This document shows, one piece after another, positions 53,666-61,400 of a stretch of DNA of 64,000 nt (positions within the stretch are counted from its first letter, which is position 1; each line of letters opens with the position of its first letter). The notes below the pieces were generated by a model. The model was not told the DNA's origin. It saw nothing but the letters and a program-made list of their open reading frames with translations, and did no database searches. The stretch comes from Pseudobdellovibrionaceae bacterium (GTDB lineage Bacteria; Bdellovibrionota; Bdellovibrionia; Bdellovibrionales; Bdellovibrionaceae): contig JALHMX010000010.1 in NCBI GenBank assembly GCA_022843825.1, positions 44,103 to 108,102 on the forward strand, given 5' to 3'. Made by a program: the position numbers and the translations under genes.

Positions 53666-55389
53666 TTTTCCATTAAATGTATAATTGTTTTAATGGGGCT
53701 ATTACCATAACTTAGAAACTGTTCATGAAACTTTTTTAAGTTAAACTTTGGCCCCTGTTGTTTTTTAAGTTTTTCACGAAATCCATAAATTTCTTCAAAA
53801 CCCGCATAATAACTATTTAACTGAACTTGCGTTAGCGTGGCGCGATTCCATTTCTCTTCGGCTTCAGTGGTTTCTTGAAAAGCTTGTCGCACCAATAAGT
53901 CCATCGCCTGAGCTTTTGTCATGTTTAAATTATGTATACTATAATCTAAAATTGCATTCGAAGTAACTCGTAAAAACCACTTATAATACGTTAACCACAA
54001 CTCAGGGCTATGATTGCCATACCCTTCTTCCAACATCATCCTTTCTGTGTAAACGGCCCATCCTTCAACCATTGTTCCATTACCAAAAATACTTTTTACA
54101 GGACTTGTTGATTTATTTCCATAAATCAACTGAGCATAGTGTCCGGGTATTGCTTCATGAATATTTAAAATCTGTAGCATGTAATTATTGTACTCGCGCA
54201 AAAAACTTTGTTGGCGCTCAGCGCTCAAAGACGCCGGAGGAGTCACATTATAAAATGTCTCTCGGTTTTTTTCAAAAGGACCCGGTGAATCAATGCTGGC
54301 TGCAGCCACTCCACGCATATACTCAGGAGTTTCTCGAATCTTTAAAGGTTTGCTTTTATCAAGACTTAGTAAATTTTTTTCCTCTACAAAATTGATCAAC
54401 TGCGGTATCTGCTCTCGTACCGCAGAAACAAAACTTTCGGCGGCAGAATGCTGCAAAGATATTTTATATAGAACTTTTTGAACCATTTCTAAATTGTCTT
54501 TGGGCGGCTTATCCTTGGGATAATATTTTGACCATAGTTCGTTTGAAATTTTAATCATTTTTCGATGTGTCAGATCGCGATCTTTAATTGCTTTTTTATA
54601 GATTGTCTTCGCTGAGTTTATCGTTTCCAAATCATGACGAAATTTTTGATCATAAATTTTTGGCGATAATCTGAATGATTTAAAACTTTTTTTCCGCGTG
54701 TGTGATTCTTTAAGTCCTTCTAAATTAACTATATAGTTCTTTATGCTGGTTTGAGACTCCTTTAGTAAGTCAGAAAATTTTTGATCAAGGTTTTGTGATA
54801 GAATATACTTCTCTATAAAATCCAAAGTGCCTTGGTTTTGCTTAATCGCAAGATCCAAATGCTCTTTAGTCGGAGTTTTAATATTTTTAAAACCCGCTTC
54901 GTAATAAGCTGGCGCCAACTGCAAAATGTGGTTAAGTAAACGAATTTTTTCAGTTGTGGATTTTTCGCGATTTTCCCAGACTTTACCTAATGCATAACCT
55001 ATGTTATAGTTTGAAGGATCCCAATGATGACTTTGAAACACTTCCAAATACCACAGCGCGCGGTCCATTACTTTTGTAAGTATGTCCAAATCCGCTTGCT
55101 CATCCTTGCTTAAGTGAGTTGTTTTTACATCACTAAATGTCTTTTGATACTTTTTGTAAAAAGCTACTTGCTGTTTCAAATTGTCTTCTGAGGGCACAAC
55201 TAAAGCGGCTTGGTACCCCGGATGCCCTGCATGCATTGCGTGTCCTGGATTAATTTCCCAATATTCATCAAAAAAGGTTTTCTGTAGTTGTTGAAATTCG
55301 GTCAACCCCTTTGCTGGAAAAAGCGCGACAGGTGCCGTTTGACATGAGAATATAATAAAGGACGCTATCAGGATTAGAATTTTTTTCAC
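53662..55389 (-). CDS. DUF885 family lipoprotein (putative metallopeptidase)
   Basis: A 575-residue protein with a GTG start (TAGGT-type SD) and a lipoprotein signal (Cys16 in IFSC). The DUF885 pattern is present, with HEAIPGH (His411, Glu412, His417) and VEGWAVYTERMM (Glu442), forming a probable metal site (HExxxGH + E). The family is related to M32-like peptidases and thought to be zinc peptidases. As a lipoprotein it would act in the periplasm or on the cell surface. It starts 5 nt after galU. Confidence 0.82.
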   Translation of the reverse strand: MKKILILIASFIIFSCQTAPVALFPAKGLTEFQQLQKTFFDEYWEINPGHAMHAGHPGYQAALVVPSEDNLKQQVAFYKKYQKTFSDVKTTHLSKDEQADLDILTKVMDRALWYLEVFQSHHWDPSNYNIGYALGKVWENREKSTTEKIRLLNHILQLAPAYYEAGFKNIKTPTKEHLDLAIKQNQGTLDFIEKYILSQNLDQKFSDLLKESQTSIKNYIVNLEGLKESHTRKKSFKSFRLSPKIYDQKFRHDLETINSAKTIYKKAIKDRDLTHRKMIKISNELWSKYYPKDKPPKDNLEMVQKVLYKISLQHSAAESFVSAVREQIPQLINFVEEKNLLSLDKSKPLKIRETPEYMRGVAAASIDSPGPFEKNRETFYNVTPPASLSAERQQSFLREYNNYMLQILNIHEAIPGHYAQLIYGNKSTSPVKSIFGNGTMVEGWAVYTERMMLEEGYGNHSPELWLTYYKWFLRVTSNAILDYSIHNLNMTKAQAMDLLVRQAFQETTEAEEKWNRATLTQVQLNSYYAGFEEIYGFREKLKKQQGPKFNLKKFHEQFLSYGNSPIKTIIHLMEN

Positions 55390-55394
55390 AAGAC

Positions 55395-56291
55395 CTACTT
55401 GTTGATTTTATTTTTTAAGTAATGCAGAAGATCTTTACCTAGATCTTCGCGATCCAAGGCGACCTCTATATTTGCAATTAAATAGCCCAGCTTATCGCCG
55501 GCATCATATCGTCGCGTCTGAAAAGAGTAGGCATATATATTTTCTTTTTGTGCCATGGCGTGCATAGCATCGCTCAGTTGAATTTCACCATTGTGTCCGG
55601 GCTTAACTTGATCTAAGTATTCAAAAATTTTTGGACTAAACACATATCGTCCAGGCAAGGCCCAACCCGATGGTGCTTTTTGAGGTTTGGGTTTTTCCAC
55701 CACACCACTAATTTTCACACCGCCAGTTAAACTACTGTCAGAGCTAGAACCTACGTCGACGATTCCGTATTTTTCACTTTGATTTTTATCAATAGGCAGC
55801 ACCCACACACTGCTGGCTAAGTTCTTTTTGTACTGTTCACATAAAAAATAGGTGATGTTTTCTGATTTGGTCGAAGATAATGTGATTTCATCACCCAACA
55901 ACACGGCAAAAGGCTCATCGCCGATAACCGAGCGCGAACATTGAATCGCATGCCCTAGTCCCAAAGCGGACTTCTGTCGTAAAGAAATAATATTCATATT
56001 ATTTCGGATGTAATTAAGATCTTTCAGTAATGCTTCTTTTCCATCTTGAACCAGCTTTTCTTCCAATTCATAAGAAACATCAAAAAAGTCTTCGATTGCG
56101 GTTTTTCCTCGGCCTTGAATAAGAACCACTTCTTCGATGCCAGCCTTCATGACCTCTTCGATCACATATAATATAGTCGGCTTATCAACGATAGGTAACA
56201 TCTCTTTGGGAATAGTTTTTGTGGCAGGAAAAAAACGAGTTCCTAACCCTGCCGCCGGTATAACAGCTTTTTTGACATGATTTGATTTCAA
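55395..56291 (-). CDS. galU: UTP-glucose-1-phosphate uridylyltransferase
   Basis: A 298-residue protein with the nucleotidyltransferase signature AAGLGTRFFPATKTIPKEML (residues 13 on) and LPIVDKPTILYVIEEV. Further family motifs are LGDEI, EKPKPQKAPSGWALPGRYVF and RYDAGDKLGYLIAN. It makes UDP-glucose for envelope sugars. The start is a TTG with AGAGG upstream; no ATG lies closer than the active-site region. It is 9 nt after the MerR-type gene. Confidence 0.92.
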   Translation of the reverse strand: MKSNHVKKAVIPAAGLGTRFFPATKTIPKEMLPIVDKPTILYVIEEVMKAGIEEVVLIQGRGKTAIEDFFDVSYELEEKLVQDGKEALLKDLNYIRNNMNIISLRQKSALGLGHAIQCSRSVIGDEPFAVLLGDEITLSSTKSENITYFLCEQYKKNLASSVWVLPIDKNQSEKYGIVDVGSSSDSSLTGGVKISGVVEKPKPQKAPSGWALPGRYVFSPKIFEYLDQVKPGHNGEIQLSDAMHAMAQKENIYAYSFQTRRYDAGDKLGYLIANIEVALDREDLGKDLLHYLKNKINK

Positions 56292-56300
56292 GAAAACCTC

Positions 56301-56828
56301 TTAGACAAAAAGCTGTTTAATTTTTTGAACATCACGAAGTAAGCTTTTTACCTGGTGTAATGTGTCTGAATTTTTTTCATCAATTTTTTGAATGGCTAAC
56401 GAGTAATCTTTTTCTTTTTTCAGCGCAAACTTAACATCTCGTAGTGCCTGACGAGCCCCTTCAATTGAGAATCGATCGCGATAAAGAAGTTTTTTAATTA
56501 AAAACGCATTTTCAACATCTTTTTTGGTATATAATCTTTGGTTATTTGAAGCTTTCTTGGGCTTTAATATTTCAAACTCTTGCTCCCAATACCTTAAAAT
56601 ATATTGCTTTATCCCTAGTAAGTCAGCGACATCACCAATTTTAAACCCAAAGCGATCTGGTATTGATTGTATTTCGTTAATCAGCTGATGATCGACCAAT
56701 ACCGAAGGCATAGCTTCGGCTTCGGCTTTAAGTGCTCCTTCCATCTGTTCTGATGGTTGGTCAAAAAAACGATCTTCTAAAGACAACTCAACTTGAATAA
56801 TAGGATTCGCATCATCAGAACTAATCAT
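56301..56828 (-). CDS. MerR family transcriptional regulator
   Basis: The protein is 175 residues from the ATG at 56828, with GAGGAGG upstream, overlapping ihfA's end by 8 nt. An N-terminal segment (about 58 residues, acidic, no known fold) precedes a MerR-type winged helix (GFKIGDVADLLGIKQYILRYWEQEF...NNQRLYTKKDVE, about 60-105) and a C-terminal coiled coil. It lacks Cys for metal sensing. Pairing with ihfA is common in proteobacteria, where such genes sit after himA. Target unknown. Confidence 0.88.
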   Translation of the reverse strand: MISSDDANPIIQVELSLEDRFFDQPSEQMEGALKAEAEAMPSVLVDHQLINEIQSIPDRFGFKIGDVADLLGIKQYILRYWEQEFEILKPKKASNNQRLYTKKDVENAFLIKKLLYRDRFSIEGARQALRDVKFALKKEKDYSLAIQKIDEKNSDTLHQVKSLLRDVQKIKQLFV

Positions 56829-57174
56829 TATCGTCCTCCTCATCTTTACCAATTAAGTGAGAATACTCTTCGCCATTCAGCATGGCTTTAAGCACCTGAC
56901 TAGGTCTAAAAGTTAATACTCGTCGTGCTGATATTTTAATTTGATCGCCAGTTTGAGGATTGCGTCCAATGCGTTCTTTTTTTCCACGCACTAAAAAGTT
57001 TCCAAAGCCTGAAATCTTAACTTTTTCGCCCTTCTGTAAGGTTTCTTTAAGTGAATTAAAAACCATTTCCACTAACTCGCTGGCCTCTTTTTTTGAAAAA
57101 CCAATCTTGTCATAAACCTTTTCTACGATATCCGCTTTAGTAACCGTCGCATTTCCAATATTCTGACCCGCCAT
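56821..57174 (-). CDS. ihfA: Integration host factor subunit alpha
   Basis: The protein is 117 residues from the ATG at 57174, with AAGGAAG upstream; 39 additional N-terminal codons are not supported. It has the HU/IHF fold with VTKADIVEKVYDKIGFSKKEA, ISGFGNFLVRGKKERIGRNPQTG (with Pro at the DNA-intercalating beta arm) and ISARRVLTFRPSQVLK. It bends DNA at specific sites with a beta partner, which is not in the window. It has an acidic tail (about 20 residues, DEEDDND) beyond the usual 99. It overlaps the MerR-type gene. Confidence 0.9.
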   Translation of the reverse strand: MAGQNIGNATVTKADIVEKVYDKIGFSKKEASELVEMVFNSLKETLQKGEKVKISGFGNFLVRGKKERIGRNPQTGDQIKISARRVLTFRPSQVLKAMLNGEEYSHLIGKDEEDDND

Positions 57175-57350
57175 AATTGTGCTTCCTTTAAGTTGTGTCC
57201 ACCTCAAGGCTATCAACATATTGAAACTAATCAAGTTTTGTCGAAGCTCTGGGCCGGTTTTTCGCCTTGCGTAGATAACTTCATTTGCCACTACGTTGGT
57301 CTAGTTTTGGCTTATATCAGCACAAAATATACAGCATTACGTCTAGTCAA

Positions 57351-57365
57351 GCCCTATACTAGGGC
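57351..57365. promoter_or_regulatory. 15-bp palindrome over a TATACT box
   Basis: GCCCTA-TAC-TAGGGC is symmetrical around 57358 and includes TATACT (57355-57360), a likely -10 for the coiled-coil gene. No good -35 is present. Such overlap would suit a repressor or a hairpin at the 5' end of the mRNA. Confidence 0.35.
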
Positions 57366-57399
57366 CAGTGTCAGTGAATTCACTTTTTCAGGAGGAATA

Positions 57400-58404
57400 A
57401 TGGATTTTGACTTTCAATTGGAGCACTTGGATACCACAACATCTGATAACGCCTCAATGAACACCCAAATGTCCCACCAAGACTCTGTTATCTTAAATGA
57501 TTTAACAGGGCAAATCGAGGACTTACAAAATAAGCTGAAATTAAGTTATCGAAAGCTTTTTCTATTTGAAACTGAGAATCAAAAATTACTCAAAGAAAAA
57601 AACTTTTTCTTTTATGAAAAAAATAATATCGAAGAGCAACTAAAAATCATTACTGAAAAAATGGAGAATCTGTCTAAGTATTCCAGTGAAATTGAAGAAG
57701 AGCTTGAACAAAACACCGAGAAAATGCAGGCCTTTGAAGATTTAACTAAAACTCAAGCCATAGACTTACGACGTCTTACTAAGTTCCATGCTAAAATTCA
57801 AAATGTCATCAAACCTTATATCCAGAACATTAAAAATGATTTGGAAACTCAACGCTTAGAGAATACAAAACTTAATAAAGTAAATAATCAGTACTTAGAG
57901 CTGTGTGATGGTTTGAATACTAAAATTCAAGAATTAGAAGAAACTATCACAGTCCTAACAAAACAGCATGAATTTGAAAAAAAGAACCTGATTGTTAGCT
58001 ACGAAGAACAGATTCACAGCCTTTCCAAAGAGATTTTAGATTTTCAACAAAACATTGCCACCGCTGAGTCCGAAGTGCTGCGCCTTAAAAAGGCCAATGA
58101 AACTAAAAACTTTTTAGAAAATGAATTGGTCAGATTTAAACGCACACATTCCGAAGATCAAAATATGCTGCAAGAATTAAAGCTAAAATTAGTTCAAGCG
58201 GATAATCAAAACAATGCTTTAAGCTATGATGTGACTGAGCTGCAAAAACAAAAAAACATTGCGGATTCTGACATCGACACCTTGAAACGGATGCTTGAGT
58301 CAACGCGCCAGCAATTATCCCAAAAAATTGAAGATAATGAAAAATTGGACTTACGCCTTAAAATGTTAGAGCGTTTGAATACGAATTTAAGTACAGGGAT
58401 TTAG
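57400..58404 (+). CDS. Long coiled-coil protein of unknown function
   Basis: The protein is 334 residues from the ATG at 57400, with AGGAGG upstream; the 69 codons before it lack a start signal. Residues about 35 to 325 are almost all heptad-like with Glu, Lys, Gln and Leu, predicted as long coiled coil. A short N-terminal part (MDFDFQLEHLDTTTSDNAS) may be disordered. There is no membrane segment or signal. It resembles SMC-like or cytoskeletal linker proteins only in general style. It converges with the fibre gene, whose stop is 1 nt away. Confidence 0.8.
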   Translation: MDFDFQLEHLDTTTSDNASMNTQMSHQDSVILNDLTGQIEDLQNKLKLSYRKLFLFETENQKLLKEKNFFFYEKNNIEEQLKIITEKMENLSKYSSEIEEELEQNTEKMQAFEDLTKTQAIDLRRLTKFHAKIQNVIKPYIQNIKNDLETQRLENTKLNKVNNQYLELCDGLNTKIQELEETITVLTKQHEFEKKNLIVSYEEQIHSLSKEILDFQQNIATAESEVLRLKKANETKNFLENELVRFKRTHSEDQNMLQELKLKLVQADNQNNALSYDVTELQKQKNIADSDIDTLKRMLESTRQQLSQKIEDNEKLDLRLKMLERLNTNLSTGI

Positions 58405-58405
58405 T

Positions 58406-61400
58406 TTATTTATTTTCCAATGCTTTTTCAATGCGATCTAGGCGCGCTTTAATCTCAGCATTTTCTTTCTTTAATTTCTCATTTTCCGCTTTAACGCTGG
58501 CGATTTCACGATCCTGCTGCTGAGAAATTCCAAAAAGCTCTTTAATCGCATTAACAATAGCCCAGAATACTGGCGTTGTGTTCACGGATAAGTACCCGTC
58601 TTTGTCAGTATTAACGGCTTCAGGAATTTGTTTTTGTAACTCTTGTGCAATAATACCCGTGTACTCTTTATCACTTGGAATGTTTTTAGCATTATCTTTT
58701 TTATACTTAAACTTCACCGTGTCGATGCTAGCAATTTCGCGTAAGCCTTTATCAAAATTTGAAGTAATATCTTTCAACCGCGCATCTGAAGGCACCTGCC
58801 ATGCGATATCTCCACCCGCACGATACGGAGTTCCAGTAATACTGATGTCACCTGACACATCCAATGCATACTGAGGGTCCATAATACCCACTCCTAAAAA
58901 TCCATTAGTTCCTTTAATCGAAATTAAATCTTGGAATGTTCCTGTTCCTGTTTGTTGAATAAAGCGGAAACCTTTGTTCGTACCCGTACTACTTCGATTA
59001 ATAAAATTCATCTCGCCATAGCTACCCGACATATTAGCGGTGATCGATCCACCAAGGCGATCACCAGCAACATTACTAAATAATGGCATCGATGCCAACG
59101 TTGCAGGTTGTTCGTTATCCATAAACGAAGCGACAACACTATTATTAGCCACACCCCAATCCGAAGCATCGTCGACCTCAAGTCGCGCTGTCGGAATTCT
59201 TGAGTTAATACCTACATTACCCGTTCCGTTTCCAACATTTCTGATCGTTGTGTGAATATTATTATTAGCGTAGCAATGTTCAGTATTTATATTTGCAAGG
59301 TCTATCAAATTACCGTCATTCCAATGAATATTTACACGCAGTGGATATCCATATCCACCAGGCTCGTTAATTTTGCTACCGGTTACTCCGCCAGTCACCC
59401 CGATCACATTAGTTTGATAAGAATAAGTTGAATACAAATTAACGGTATGGCTATTCCAGTATATTGTACTAGTAAACATGGCTAAGTTATTTTGATTGAA
59501 CATAATTTTAGAAGGTCCACCGGCATTACCAACTACTACATTACTGTTGCTTCCAGCAACGTTAAGCATATTTGCATTTAATAACACATCTACCGCGATT
59601 AAGTTTACAGTAGTGTTATCATGCAAGTTGACCGCGTAATCCCAATTAATGTATGGATTACCTGCAAAAGTGATATGCTTGTGGCGCGGAAAACTTGAAT
59701 TCGCAGCTCCGACATTTATACGATCACTACTATTCGTATTTAGAACATGAATAGTAACGCTATTTACTACGAGTGTGTCAGCCAAGGCTAATGCTGCGGC
59801 CAAAGTTTTCTTAGCTGTACCCGTCGTCAAACCATCGCCGGTATCATTTGCCGCATTGTAATCAATGTAAATTGTTGTCGAGGTTGCTGACGATCGTATG
59901 ACACCATTAACATCTAATTTAGTTATTGGTACACTTACACCAAGACCAAGGCTTCCCGCCAAATAAGATTGGGCTGATGAATAAGATTGAATCGCCCAAT
60001 TGTTGGGTCCAGCAGCTGGGGAATTAGTAGTTACCACTATAGCTGCATTAGTAGTCGCGCCACTTGCAGCTGCACGAATCCCGTGATTAATATCACCGGT
60101 ACCGCTGGCGGAAGCAATAATTGCGTACTTACGTAACAAGCCTGCACCTGTTAAATTCCCGTCAACTGATGCATCAAGACCTTGAATATGAACATAGTCC
60201 CCAGTGTCTACACTTCCTGTAAATGTACCTCTCACTCTATCCACTGTAGTTATATTTAGAGCCGCTGCACCAGGACTGTTGACTGTGCCCGAGTAGGTTA
60301 CTTCATTATTTGAACCATAGTGATATGAGTAGCCACCAGCCACAGTAATATTTTCAGTGATATCTGAGCTTATTCGCGAAGCATACTTATTATAAGTACC
60401 TGCTGATGTGATATTTCCTGAAGCCACATAACGAAGAAAATTTCCATCCACATAGCTATTAGAATTATCCGTAGAGTTTGTTGCAGCTACATGAAATTTT
60501 GAAATAGGTGATATAGTTCCTATACCCACATTTCCACTTGAAGTAATTCTTGCAATTTCACCCATAGCCGTATTAAAAGTCATATCACCCGAAGTTCTTA
60601 AAGCTAAAGGTTGAGAATTACCCGTTGATTGCACAGTTAAACGATCGCTTTTAATGGAATATCCTAGTGCATCTCCATCACGAGAAAACATCGCTCCATT
60701 CCAACCCATTTCTAAATTTCCACTTTGAGTTAACTTAGTAACTCCCATATTAGTCCCTAAGTCACCAGCTGTTAAAACGAAGTGACCAGTTCCCCAGTAT
60801 GTTGTTAAAGGTGTATTTACATACATAGTGGTACCACTGTTTGCTAAATGCATATCAAAAGTAGCCCCACCTGCTTTTAATCGAAGTTGTGGTTGTACTG
60901 GGCTAGTGGTTGTTGTTTCAAAAATACCCCCAACTAGTGAACCATCAGATGAAGTATGAAGTTTAGCTGCAGGCGCGCCCGTACCAATACCCACATTACC
61001 ACCGTTAATGGTTAAGCCATGAACCGCATTTGTTGGAAATACCCCTGCTGCAGTTCCATCACCTGTATAAAAATCGATAGCATTATTTTCTGTTGTTCCG
61101 CTATTATGTCTTGTTCGAATAAAGTGAGAATATGCATTTGTAGAACTATAACCAAAAGCCATTTGAGCTTTATTTCCTGACCCAGTGCTGTCATCACCAT
61201 TTCCTAAGTGTGTTAAAGCGAACGGAGTATCATTACCCATTCCAACAGCCACCCCTCCGCCTGTACTAGCTAACAATACACTCCCCTTCGTCGCATGACT
61301 GGTTCCATCAATACGAATATTTCCGCTGGCAACATCAGTTCCATATAATTGTGGAGTGTACATAGAGGCTAATGCACGGATGCTGGAATTCGATGTTATA

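Noticed and set aside
57193..57399. 69-codon N-terminal extension of the coiled-coil protein
   Set aside because: AGGAGG directly precedes the ATG at 57400, and the extension would overlap ihfA's leader and the dyad promoter region.
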